Assembly: GCF_029784135.1 (NCBI RefSeq)
Contig: NC_073745.1
Location: 56,015,205-56,079,204 of the forward strand
Direction of reading: 5' to 3'
Source: Toxorhynchites rutilus septentrionalis
Lineage: Eukaryota > Arthropoda > Insecta > Diptera > Culicidae
DNA: 64,000 nt
Made by a program: the position numbers and the translations under genes. Under the pieces are notes generated by a model. That model was not told the DNA's origin. It made no database searches and saw only the letters and a list, made by a program, of their open reading frames with translations. Within the stretch, counting starts at the first letter, position 1. The number at the start of each line of letters is the position of its first letter. Shown piece after piece: positions 11,640 to 21,799 of this stretch.

Positions 11640-12590
11640 GAAATGTTTATTCTTCCTATCCCCGTGAACTCAGTCTATACTTCCTCCCTCCTCGCCTTGG
11701 ACAAGCGTGGACATTTTCTTACTCCCTTTCCCCCCCTGAAATTCACGTGGCATGTGGATAGCCCCTAAGATAACAAGGGACGCCGCAGAGATGTGGACAA
11801 TGATATTTTCAGATAAATAAAAAGAACGGTCTTGTTGACCAACGGAGTGTGCAGTATTCGACTAAAAGTTCACAATTTCGTCAAAACCAAATCGGAATAT
11901 TTTTTTCTGAAAGTACAGTGTAAAACTTAAATGTGAACCCGATTCTCACTAAACGAAGCTTCATTTTAAAAAGTATCAATAATAACAATTAGCCCTTCTC
12001 AGAAAGCAGTCAAGCATTTTTCAGCAAACCGAATACGCAGAGTTGCATGATTCTCAACATTTTTATCGCAATCGTAGCGGGTCACGCTCGAATCAGCGGT
12101 TTCTGCCATTCGACATGAAATCGTTAAAAGAATTAAGTTGTATTTGAGATTCAAGTTCATCTTCCGCTCATAGAATCCCTATCAAACACTCGATCATTGC
12201 GTGAGTATAGATATTGGGAATCGTGCAAACGCTGTGCGCAGTGAACCGTAGCAAATTGTTGGGGGTTGGGTTAACCTTTATCAGATTTAATTTCAAAATT
12301 ATCTATGCGATTATCATTTTATGAGCATACACATCACGTGCCCATTACGATAAGATCGCAATCAAACGGTCCCGATTGTACTGCTGGCACCTCTGGCACG
12401 AAACGCGTGGCTCCCCAATCGAACAACCATTCTCGTGCTTGTCATACATTAATCCACCCGGCACTAACTAGTAGCTGGTCAATTTTGTTAACAATCATCT
12501 TAACGCTTCTTTATTATTTTTTTTATCTCCATCCACAGATAAGGGCCCCAAGCGTACGATAGTCACCGTCGTCGTTGTGAGAACACTGCT
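11640..12590. other. No feature recognised
   Basis: Moderately GC-rich in places, without a convincing reading frame or a repeat copy elsewhere in the window. Confidence 0.4.
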
Positions 12591-13564
12591 TATTATTCAT
12601 CGAACATAGATTTAGACACCGGGCGCCGCAGCACACACCCCCATCATCATCGCCTTCCAGCATGTTCATCTTGTGAGGCGATATTTATTTCTGAACACAA
12701 TTACTCATTACAATAGAATAATCCCGCTGGACGCCATCGAACGCCGTGAGACATACTTCACTCCTCCATGTGTATGCGGTGCGTGAGCCGGCGGCGAAAA
12801 TTACCTGAAACTGTGATTACAACAAGTGTGGTGCGCCAAGCGCAGGGTAATTCCCTGATGCAACACTTTTAATCAAACGCTATTTCGTTTGTTCTTGACT
12901 TAAGCGCACCCGGATAGTTGGAGTGTTAGAGCAGCAGCTGCGCTGCTGAGTGCTGGTTCGTTTGGGTTCAAAAGGTGACACCGCTGCCACATTTCGGGGT
13001 TTTGATGCTTATACTCACTTTCTATCGGAGTTCAAATACGCACGCAAGCAGCAGAGGAGAAAAAATCAAGTGCAATTAAAGTTTTGTTGATGGTCGTAAC
13101 CAGCAACACAGATTAAAAGAAGAGATTTAACGAATTCTGTGATTACCATCTCCGGGGGAGATCTGTACGCAGTACGCAGGGAACGAAAGATAATTTAAAA
13201 AAAAAATCATAATAAAATAAGAGAAGCATGCTCTAATGTGTGCGGCCTGAAAAAGTGGGAAATTGTGTTTGAAGGTTGTACCTTTTATTTTTTTTTTGGG
13301 TTCGTCGGTCGTGTTTATGTTCGGTGGCGAAATTCGGTGAAATTCGGTGAGTGAAAAGAAAAGCCTACGGCACCATCTGCATCTAACGGGAGGTCGTCGT
13401 TTTTGGGTAGAAGCATCATAAAATTCCAAGCTTGAAGATCGCGAGTGGAACGAAGAGTGAGCGCGCGCGCTTTGTACTGAAGAGCAAACTCCCAATCGCA
13501 CATATATATACACAGCGAACCTGAACCTTAGTGAGGTAAAACCTTGCCAAGATACAGCGGCAAG
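12591..13564 (+). promoter_or_regulatory. Probable 5' untranslated / promoter region of the exon at 13565
   Basis: A GC-rich stretch with no copy elsewhere in the window, directly upstream of the candidate coding exon. The frame of that exon has an in-frame TGA at 13532-13534, so translation cannot begin much further upstream. A TATATATA run lies at 13502-13510. Open frames on the opposite strand here look incidental. The region's role is inferred from position and composition. Confidence 0.3.
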
Positions 13565-13693
13565 ATGCTAGTTCCGGGACATGTTGTGTCACTGTATGTG
13601 GCAACGTGTGGCTATAACGGTGCGGCACTTGGCTCCGACGAGAAGGAGGTTGTTCTGCTGATTTACGTAATCATCGACGTGCAGACAAATAAT
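13565..13693 (+). CDS. Candidate first coding exon of an unidentified host gene
   Basis: An ATG at 13565 has a purine at -3 (CAAGATG). It opens a 43-codon frame beginning [19 protein letters not shown] and ending VIIDVQTNN, directly followed by a good splice donor, AAT|GTGAGT, at 13694. The exon ends at a codon boundary (phase 0). The peptide has a hydrophobic strand-like segment near its end and no signal peptide or membrane span that I can call. I do not recognise the family. The next exon is not evident downstream, and the DNA after 13700 looks intronic and holds a MITE at 14042. The exon could also be a chance frame. Confidence 0.4.
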
Positions 13694-14041
13694 GTGAGTA
13701 TCCCATCCTCCGATGTTCCATCAGTTTTTCTTTTTCTTGGGGAAAAAAAATCTCCGCCATGTGTGGGTATTATCTACTGGACTGACCTTACCTGGTCGCA
13801 TCTTCTTTCCACCCGTCTTTCCCTCGCTCTGATCGACGCTTTTTAAGGTTTGTTGCCTCCCTTCTGGCGACTCCCATACCTATGGTTTGAGCTCTTCTAC
13901 GAGATTTGTGCGCGCGCACCTGTTTGCCGGTGCTGTAATTATATATATATGGTATTCCCTCTGAATATTCGCCTTGCTACGAGGAGTAATCGAGGAAATA
14001 CAGTTTTTTGCCATTGGCTTTCAATGTTCCTGGGTGTTTAA

Positions 14042-14161
14042 CCCCTTCCCGTATTATTTAATACGTCACACATCAAGTGATTTCACTAGCCTGCTAAGCG
14101 TTCTAGCGCCCTATGTTATTGAAGTACCCACGAGTGAGACTCGATATTGTACGGGAAAGGG
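14042..14161. mobile_element. 120-bp TTAA-flanked MITE, copy 1
   Basis: TTAA at 14038-14041 and 14162-14165 flank inverted ends CCCCTTCCCGTA and TACGGGAAAGGG. A second copy, inverted and also TTAA-flanked, is at 36337-36462. It shares GAGACTCGAT, GGGCGCTAG and ATGTGTGACGTA words. Duplication of TTAA with CCC ends is the known signature of piggyBac-type movement. The element has no coding capacity. Confidence 0.75.
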
Positions 14162-14165
14162 TTAA

Positions 14166-15000
14166 TAATTATTCGGATTCGTGTGCATACGCTCTGTGAG
14201 TAGAATTTTTGCGGAGGGCACTCCGCGGGAAATCGATTCGTGTCATTCCCGTGGTGCGCAAATATCCCTAAAGCGATATATTGATTAACAGAGTAACATA
14301 AAGCTTTGCATTGTATGGGGTGTAATAAAATAAAATGTTTAATTTTTGCATAAAATTGAAAGCTTCATTTAGCGTAGTTACAATGATCCGACGTAGGTCA
14401 AATATGAAACGTTTTGTTCGATAACTTCCTGTCATTTCGAACCTTTCGAACCACTCACGGATACAACGAATACTTGCTAACTGCATTATGTGGAGCTACA
14501 AATGCCCATGAAGCATAAGCCGCACCGCACAATCGTCCGTTTAGCTGTGTTTACTATCAGCCTCTTGGTTCTGTGAGTGCATATCATAAAACAATTCGCA
14601 TCGACATACAAACAACAAGTAGATTAAAACCATCTCCGTCGTAGCCTTCAAGAAGGCAGTTTTAAAATTTTATTGTTGACTCTTGGTCTTAAGAAAGACT
14701 GTTGGCTGCTCGCTGGCTGGAAGAAGACTAGAATGAAAATCGCAAAAAAAATCATTTATACTTGCACCCGGTGCAAGGCCTGACTTTTAGGAATGTTCGT
14801 CTCTGGATTTGCTTCTGCGCGTCAGTGCTAAATAGCTTGCTTACTTAAGCACGATTTTAGGTTTTTCTGAGAACGCATTTTGAATGAAACGATTTTGCGT
14901 AACTGATTCGTACGGTAGCAGAGCAACGTCTAACGGATTACCGCAGCAGGCGTACAATTTATTGCGCTTGCTTCGTATTATTTTTTTCGCTTGAATATGA
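14166..15000. other. No gene recognised
   Basis: AT-rich DNA with short frames only. A minus-strand frame at 14841-15080 follows the promoter-like motif at 15011 but matches no family I know. Confidence 0.4.
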
Positions 15001-15030
15001 TGGTATAACCTGAGAGAGAGGAGCCAGCTG
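15001..15030 (-). promoter_or_regulatory. GAGAGAGGAGCCAGCT motif next to TATA-like sequence, copy 1
   Basis: TGAGAGAGAGGAGCCAGCT at 15011-15029 follows TATAACC. The same 19 bases occur inverted at 20919-20937, next to GGGTATAACGC. On the minus strand here the order is AGCTGGCTCC, CTCTCTCA, then GGTTATA, matching the plus-strand order at 20919. The second copy sits among histone gene relics, so this may be a histone-type promoter block. Confidence 0.35.
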
Positions 15031-15114
15031 AATGACAGATAGTTTGTTTTCTTCTTATTCTTTTTACGCATTCTCATCAAGAAAATTTCAATCTGACAAT
15101 TTCAATCAAGCAAG

Positions 15115-16145
15115 TTTTTTTTTTTTTTATCCAAAATATATATTTTTATTAAGGCTCATATGGCGTCAACCTGACGGGGCCGGGAGTTCAATATTTCGAC
15201 AATGTTTGCCTTATAACTATGTTAGTAATATGTAACCGATTACTCGCGGTTGGCTCGAGGTTAGTATTACAAGTGTTTTCGTAATTGTGATGTTGCTGTC
15301 TTCAATGATCTGTACCTGTGCCCGACACGGGATACTTCCTATTGGGATGCAGCTGACCATTAATCAGCAACGCCCCCCTAGTCTGTACCCCATATCTAGC
15401 GTGGTGCGTCTTCTCGAGGAATCCAGGATAGAATGGTCACTAGCCGGTGCAATCATCAGCTCGTGTAGAGTTGTCATGAGCGGTACAACCTTTGGCTTTT
15501 GTTGAATCATCAGTGGACTGCACAACCTTTGGCCCGTGTATCTGTAAAGAGTGTGTGTATGTATTGCCGCGACTAAGTAAAAGTTTATAGATCGGATAAG
15601 AGGGATACGAAACAGGGACACAAAGAAGGAAACATCATTAAACGTTGACATCGGCGTTTCTGAGGAACAGGTATAGATGAAGCAGAAGATCAGGATCACG
15701 GCTACCTAAGATATCCCGGACGGGGATATCCGATTGTCTGCCTTTTGCTCTCAGTGCTCTAGAGAGCTGAGAGCGAGCAGCATGGAACCGGATACACGAC
15801 CAGACAATATGCTCGATGTCGTGGTAGCCATCGCCACAATCACAAAGATTGTTTGCTGCGAGCCCAATTCGATAGAGATGCGCGTTTAGGTTGTAGTGAT
15901 TGGACATAAGCCGAGATATCACGCGAATGAAATCACGACCGACATTCAATCCCTTAAACCAAGCTTTCGTCGTAACCTTAGGGATAATCGTGTGTAACCA
16001 ACGACCGAACTCATCTTCACTCCACATGCGCTGCCAACTAACGAGTGTGTCCTGACGAGGAATGTGAAAAAATTCGTTATAAGTAATTTGCCTTCCAAAA
16101 AGTGTGCCTTCTGAAGCGCCCACCTTAGCTAGCGAGTCCGCTTGC
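15115..16145 (-). mobile_element. 5'-truncated non-LTR retrotransposon (RNase H-bearing, I-group type)
   Basis: On the minus strand the element ends in poly(A), seen as a T run at 15115-15128, with an AATAAAAATATAT signal just before it. The coding part is the extreme C-terminus of the reverse transcriptase polyprotein. A likely short target duplication, TCAAGCAAG, lies at 15106-15114 and 16146-16154, placing the truncated 5' end inside the RNase H region. Its first ~42 bp are also present in the second copy of the tandem duplication (17790 on), so insertion came before that duplication. Confidence 0.65.
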
Positions 16146-16168
16146 TCAAGCAAGTTGTTGTCATTCAT
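15638..16168 (-). pseudogene. C-terminal fragment of LINE polyprotein (end of RNase H and zinc-knuckle-like tail)
   Basis: The frame reads EQADSLAKVGA near its start, the usual final motif of the LINE RNase H domain. A ~120-residue tail follows with the pattern C-x-C-x4-H-x3-H-x4-C (CDCGDGYHDIEHIVWSC), typical of mosquito and fly LINEs of the I/R1/LOA groups. It ends with TAA at 15638-15640. The first few codons (MNDNNLL) probably come from target-site DNA rather than the element. Endonuclease and reverse transcriptase domains are missing, so no function is retained. The remaining frame is open throughout, suggesting a fairly recent insertion. Confidence 0.75.
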
Positions 16169-17789
16169 TTATGAGAAAAGTGTTCAAACTTGACGTGAAC
16201 CTTTGTTTGTGAGTACATTTGTGCGTTTTTACCCCCGATTTAATTTTTGACGTAGGACTGCGTCTAACAGGAATATATGGGGGGGTTGAAAATTTTAACA
16301 CTCCTATACTCGCGCATTGGTCTGTCAGACCGAGAAATCAATAATTCGTTAATTTCTCAGAAAATATCAACACTACGATTTTGCGATTCTCTCTAGCTTC
16401 GTTATCCGTCGTTCGTCATCGTTTAGCGTATCGCATGTGTTGGTACAAAAGGGTCGTGTGCCACTTTTTTAACACTTTCGGTCTGACACACCGACGCGAG
16501 TATAGGAGTAACTTTTTTGGACAAGTGCCATTTTTCATATTCTAGAATATTGCTGAATGAAATGTATAAATTAATGATAGTGGCGTGGAATATTTATTGA
16601 ATATAATGCATAAGATAATGACCGGATTAATCTTATTAGATTTCAGTCCCTTTTGTAACTGGATTGAACGGATCCATATATTAACTATTCGTCGATATAT
16701 TCATCGTTAGATTCATACGTTCAAAAGCAAAATATGAATGTTTGACTTTCGTATAGTTATTCGCTAAATATAATGGTCATACATATACACACTTGTGAAA
16801 GAATTTCACTTGTGGAAGAATTGTAAACAGTAAACTATAAACTAATCGGTGGCTTATGGTAATTTTTAACAGTTACAGTTTCGGGGATATTTTTTTTTAT
16901 AATGGACAATATCTACAAGAAAACAAGAAAAAGAAAAGGAAGTTCCTAGAAATCCTTTTATAAAAGATTGTATATATATGCCCCATCTAGACAAAGGCAT
17001 TAATTTTTAGTTCACCAAGAATTAAGAGACAAAAAATATTAAAAATATGCAAACTTTATATTCCAGAACCTTTATCTTCTGGTAATTATCTAGAAAACGT
17101 TATACATTCTTCTATTTGATAAAAAAACCCGAAAAACACGCAACAACTGCATGAAATGTAAAAAATATGTTTACTTCGAGCATGCAGTTATGCTATGTTC
17201 CGATTCTTACTCCAGTGAAACCAAAATCGATTAATATGTTTTTATGTTATTTTATAGCTTTTATACTTCCATGAATTATATTCAGTTGCTTACTTTTAAT
17301 TAATAACAGTGAAAAATTCGAATTTCGTTATTTGTGTTGGAGTACCCAAAATTACTCTGTTTTGATGAGGCTGAATTAGATGACTATTAAAACATAATAA
17401 AGACAAAGAAAACATATTTTTAGGAGTTTTTTCATTCAATCATACCCTCTTCTTCAAATAAATGCCAATAAAGTCTGAAAAATACACAATGGCAACATTA
17501 CAGAGTAGTTTAATTTTCGGTCTGTGACACCGTGCGCGAGTATACGTGTAATGATTTTGTACGCGAGTATAGGAGGGTTAAACACTGATCATGTAGGATC
17601 ATGTAGGAATGATGTACCAGGTCAGCCCACATTATGGCTTACAGCAGCATTGGCCCATTCAAACAAGTTTTTTTTTTACTTTTGATAATTTCGATATAGT
17701 GGTCCTAAAGAATTATTTCCATGATTTCTAAAACAATATCCGAAATAAGAAGCAAACTGATTTTTATGATTTGTTTGTCGGTGGAGACC
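16104..17789. repeat. Tandem duplication, copy 1 (1686 bp)
   Basis: The sequence from GTGCCTTCTGAAGCGCC at 16104 to GGTGGAGACC at 17789 is repeated immediately as 17790-19476. I could see two differences: seven versus eight A in the run at about 17122, and AGTAACTTTTTT versus AGTAAATTTTTT near 16508. The copied unit contains the 5' tip of a LINE, a palindrome (GACGTAGGACTGCGTC, 16249-16264), a TTAA-flanked element and flanking DNA. The junction shares only about two bases with the outer ends. Confidence 0.9.
16299..17577. mobile_element. TTAA-flanked non-autonomous element (piggyBac-type ends), copy 1
   Basis: TTAA at 16295-16298 and 17578-17581 flank inverted ends CACTCCTATACTCGCG and CGCGAGTATAGGAGGG, which match at 15 of 16 bases. 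Subterminal copies of CGCGAGTATA also occur inside, near 16495 and 17537, next to GGTCTGNCAGACC-like words. The 1.28-kb AT-rich interior has no transposase frame. Target TTAA is the piggyBac signature, though these ends differ from the classic CCCTAGAAAG type. Confidence 0.7.
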
Positions 17790-19476
17790 GTGCCTTCTGA
17801 AGCGCCCACCTTAGCTAGCGAGTCCGCTTGCTCAAGCAAGTTGTTGTCATTCATTTATGAGAAAAGTGTTCAAACTTGACGTGAACCTTTGTTTGTGAGT
17901 ACATTTGTGCGTTTTTACCCCCGATTTAATTTTTGACGTAGGACTGCGTCTAACAGGAATATATGGGGGGGTTGAAAATTTTAACACTCCTATACTCGCG
18001 CATTGGTCTGTCAGACCGAGAAATCAATAATTCGTTAATTTCTCAGAAAATATCAACACTACGATTTTGCGATTCTCTCTAGCTTCGTTATCCGTCGTTC
18101 GTCATCGTTTAGCGTATCGCATGTGTTGGTACAAAAGGGTCGTGTGCCACTTTTTTAACACTTTCGGTCTGACACACCGACGCGAGTATAGGAGTAAATT
18201 TTTTGGACAAGTGCCATTTTTCATATTCTAGAATATTGCTGAATGAAATGTATAAATTAATGATAGTGGCGTGGAATATTTATTGAATATAATGCATAAG
18301 ATAATGACCGGATTAATCTTATTAGATTTCAGTCCCTTTTGTAACTGGATTGAACGGATCCATATATTAACTATTCGTCGATATATTCATCGTTAGATTC
18401 ATACGTTCAAAAGCAAAATATGAATGTTTGACTTTCGTATAGTTATTCGCTAAATATAATGGTCATACATATACACACTTGTGAAAGAATTTCACTTGTG
18501 GAAGAATTGTAAACAGTAAACTATAAACTAATCGGTGGCTTATGGTAATTTTTAACAGTTACAGTTTCGGGGATATTTTTTTTTATAATGGACAATATCT
18601 ACAAGAAAACAAGAAAAAGAAAAGGAAGTTCCTAGAAATCCTTTTATAAAAGATTGTATATATATGCCCCATCTAGACAAAGGCATTAATTTTTAGTTCA
18701 CCAAGAATTAAGAGACAAAAAATATTAAAAATATGCAAACTTTATATTCCAGAACCTTTATCTTCTGGTAATTATCTAGAAAACGTTATACATTCTTCTA
18801 TTTGATAAAAAAAACCCGAAAAACACGCAACAACTGCATGAAATGTAAAAAATATGTTTACTTCGAGCATGCAGTTATGCTATGTTCCGATTCTTACTCC
18901 AGTGAAACCAAAATCGATTAATATGTTTTTATGTTATTTTATAGCTTTTATACTTCCATGAATTATATTCAGTTGCTTACTTTTAATTAATAACAGTGAA
19001 AAATTCGAATTTCGTTATTTGTGTTGGAGTACCCAAAATTACTCTGTTTTGATGAGGCTGAATTAGATGACTATTAAAACATAATAAAGACAAAGAAAAC
19101 ATATTTTTAGGAGTTTTTTCATTCAATCATACCCTCTTCTTCAAATAAATGCCAATAAAGTCTGAAAAATACACAATGGCAACATTACAGAGTAGTTTAA
19201 TTTTCGGTCTGTGACACCGTGCGCGAGTATACGTGTAATGATTTTGTACGCGAGTATAGGAGGGTTAAACACTGATCATGTAGGATCATGTAGGAATGAT
19301 GTACCAGGTCAGCCCACATTATGGCTTACAGCAGCATTGGCCCATTCAAACAAGTTTTTTTTTTACTTTTGATAATTTCGATATAGTGGTCCTAAAGAAT
19401 TATTTCCATGATTTCTAAAACAATATCCGAAATAAGAAGCAAACTGATTTTTATGATTTGTTTGTCGGTGGAGACC
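17790..19476. repeat. Tandem duplication, copy 2 (1687 bp)
   Basis: This is the second copy of the unit described at 16104-17789, in the same orientation. It includes the LINE tip, a palindrome at 17935-17950 and the element at 17985-19264. After 19477 the sequence continues as GTTTGTGAAG, the presumed original right flank of the unit. Such high identity means a very recent duplication, or an assembly that retained two alleles side by side. Confidence 0.9.
17985..19264. mobile_element. TTAA-flanked non-autonomous element, copy 2
   Basis: TTAA at 17981-17984 and 19265-19268 flank the element. It is one base longer than copy 1 because of the A run near 18812. It arose by the tandem duplication, not by a second transposition, because the flanks are duplicated as well. 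Confidence 0.7.
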
Positions 19477-19479
19477 GTT

Positions 19480-20310
19480 TGTGAAGATATGGGTGTTTTG
19501 GGGTCATTTGTGGCTTTTTCCGCTCGTTCATTCAGTTTTCGCGAATTCTTTCATTCTTTCATTCATTCTTTCACTGCTTCCAGGTTGATCTATTGCTGCA
19601 AGCTCAGTGAATCGATTTTTGCAATGTGGGCGATGATTGTATATTCTCCGATGCAATTTGAATATGCAGCGTGTGTGGAATATATAAAATAAGTACTAAA
19701 CTTCCAATGAAAAGAGTCAACATTGATTTCTCTCAGGTACATTTCGAGGGAATTTTGTTTGTGTGTGTGGAAATAATAATAGGTTGACTGAAAATGATGC
19801 TGTGTCTACATTTTTAACAGGCAGTGATCACGAGTCGGATGAAAATGAAAATTATCCTACCAGTCTCTCGTCATCTTTGCCATGATATCCCTGCCCATCA
19901 CTGATGGATCATTCATACGCAAATTTTAAATTTGAAATGCGGGTCGCTAATCAAGGCAATAGTACCACTGAAGATCCAATCGAGTTGACCGATAGTGAAG
20001 GTGAAACAATTAGCCTTGTCCACAAAACTAAAAGGGTCAAGATTCTTTCTCCCCTTTATATGTGATATAGTTTGCGTACCATTTCCCATAGCGATAGATA
20101 TGTTTATCGCTTCAAATCAGTCTACATAAATGTTGCGCTCCCTCACAACCCCCACTTCCCGTTTGTGACATTGATGAGTGAACATTATTTGTGTGAGTGT
20201 CGAGCAGCAATGATTTGTCTTTTTCAAAATTCATTGTACCCCTAATAAGTGTTCGAAAGATATTGTGCGTTATGTGTGGCGATGGTAGATTTTTTTCGAA
20301 ACTGCTGCAG
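19480..20310. other. No gene recognised
   Basis: A 94-codon frame at 19408-19692 starts within the duplicated unit and has no recognisable domain. The remainder is AT-rich without visible features. Confidence 0.4.
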
Positions 20311-20314
20311 ATTT

Positions 20315-20480
20315 CTATGGCTTCAGCGTTTTCGGCTTGCATGCAGCGATTTTTGAGGATTTGTTTGACTTTTGCTTTCGGGCAGCCACACCAGCAGTAG
20401 CAGCAGCTTTCTTCTTGCTGGCCGCCTTCTTCACATCAGCAAGTTTGTTTTTTTTTTGCAGCAGTAACTGTTCCAAAATG
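20315..20480 (-). pseudogene. Histone H1 pseudogene
   Basis: The minus-strand translation from about 20446 reads KLADVKKAASKKKAAATAGV ... and ends CKPKTLKP before a TAG at 20315-20317. Beyond the stop it continues KSAAVSKK. This alanine/lysine/proline tail is characteristic of the linker histone H1, which binds DNA between nucleosomes. Upstream, near 20465, GGAACAGTTACTGCTGCA fits the usual first codons after Met, with the ATG lost. The central globular domain is missing altogether, so the gene is internally deleted as well as stopped. A TATA-bearing promoter block lies directly upstream. Confidence 0.65.
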
Positions 20481-20499
20481 AACTAACCGCTGTACAATT

Positions 20500-20795
20500 A
20501 TAATTGATTGGATTTCCGAGCTGGCACCTGCTTATATACAGATTTTTGTGATTTCAATAGCTTGCTTTCAAAGCAATTTTTGAGCAATTGAAACAGGTTT
20601 TTGGATCAATAAGTAACACACATATAACGCGTAGACATTTTATCTTTCGAATGATAGGGTTATCATACCATTTCTTTCAACCGGCGAAGAGGTTATATTG
20701 CTCAAAATCCTGTTTCTCCAATGTAACACTCTCATTCTCGAAGCTTTGAACTTACACCCCAGTCCAGAAATGAAAGATGTAGCCCGACGTCAAAC
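20500..20795 (-). promoter_or_regulatory. Histone H1 promoter-type block with palindrome, copy 1
   Basis: Reading the minus strand, a palindrome relic (20776-20791) is followed by AACGCTCTC-like words, TTCGAAAGATAAAATGTCTA, TTTCAATTGCTC and a TATA box (TGTATATAAG, 20531-20540). CTCGGAAATCCAATCA and the H1 relic come next. The same ~290-bp order is present on the plus strand at 26402-26705. Conservation of two such blocks next to a histone relic supports a promoter origin. The TATA box is 60-70 bp from the lost start codon. Confidence 0.5.
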
Positions 20796-20918
20796 TTATT
20801 TTCACATAAAATGTCTTGCAAAAAAATATCATGTTCAAATTTTCTACACATTTCAATACATCCCCTTGGTTCACTGTGACTGGTTCATGCTGACATAAGG
20901 GTGATCACAACAAACGCG

Positions 20919-20946
20919 AGCTGGCTCCTCTCTCTCAGGGTATAAC
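20919..20946 (+). promoter_or_regulatory. AGCTGGCTCCTCTCTCTCA plus TATA-like motif, copy 2
   Basis: AGCTGGCTCCTCTCTCTCA at 20919-20937 is directly followed by GGGTATAACGC. It repeats the motif at 15001-15030 in opposite orientation. It stands between an H1 relic and a histone 3' end, both on the minus strand. That position would suit a divergent histone promoter whose gene has been lost, but no coding remnant follows. Confidence 0.35.
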
Positions 20947-21291
20947 GCATCGCTACGATTGGATTCGCATCTACATCTTCGATTTTTATGCAGGGGTTGG
21001 ATTACGAAATTGTAAAAATGAGTATGTTACATTATACAGCGTAACATTTGTTCGCTACGGAACGAGTGTTTTCCGATCGCGGCTCCTTGCACGCGATGGT
21101 ACGGTGAAAAAATCCCGGTGGTGGGTCAGCGACACAGGCTGAATCCACTTCTGGAAGTTGCTGGGATTTTCCTCGGGTGGAGCAGTAGAATTACTGCAAC
21201 GGTAATCAGTGGACTGTAGAAAACGTTACTATATACTCTTCAGTCCTAGAAAAGTAGATGGGTCTGAGCCTAGGGGCACGGACGGAAATTT

Positions 21292-21740
21292 GACGTAGGA
21301 CTGTGATTGTTCAGAACACTTGGTTATTTTAAATGTAACTCTTTTCATTGTTCAGAAATCTGTTATTTTAACTATTTTAAAACTCTAAACAGTAGCCCTG
21401 AAAAGGGCCGTTTGTTGTATGTACTCATAACCTTCGAACGGTTTGTAACGAACAAAGAAAGACAATAAGCAATTTCAACTGACAATAAGGAAGTTCAACT
21501 GTCTAACTGAAAATGTTCAATGAATATCAGTGGAACACATTACAGGGTGGAATGGTAGATGAAGTATATGTGAATCGGTAAACAAAAGAAATATATCGTC
21601 ATTACATTGAAAATGAAATTTATGGGGAAGAAACGAAAAACAAGTTGAAAATATTCAAAAATACTTGTGATTTCTTTCCATTGTATTATTCTTATTATTA
21701 GTCTTATTCTAAGGCGTCGGGAGCAGTAGCTTTTTCGGTG
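21292..21740 (-). pseudogene. Histone 3' end relic (probable H2A tail, stem-loop, palindrome half)
   Basis: On the minus strand, codons near 21740-21704 read TEKATAPDALE then TAA, resembling the lysine-rich C-terminus of H2A. About 295 bp on is a full histone stem-loop (21394-21409, GGCCCTTTTCAGGGCT). The second half of the palindrome, CAGTCCTACGTCAAA, follows ending at 21292. The locus at 28060-28310 has the same three parts but with only about 90 bp between stop and stem-loop. Some 260 bp therefore appears inserted here. The identity as H2A rests on a short tail; the stem-loop makes a histone origin firmer. Confidence 0.45.
21394..21409 (-). terminator. Histone mRNA 3' stem-loop
   Basis: The minus strand reads GGCCCT-TTTC-AGGGCT, a six-pair stem (one G:U) with a four-base loop, preceded by CAAAC. 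It agrees with the metazoan replication-dependent histone consensus. AATGAAAAGAG further downstream could be a histone downstream element. Confidence 0.65.
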
Positions 21741-21799
21741 AAATAATGTTCACAATCAAGTCGTATTGGTTCTACTGCTCAATCTATCATAGAAGGAAT

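Noticed and set aside
13127..13513. 128-codon minus-strand frame opposite the candidate 5' region
   Set aside because: Low-complexity composition, no recognisable domain, and it overlaps the better supported plus-strand exon context.
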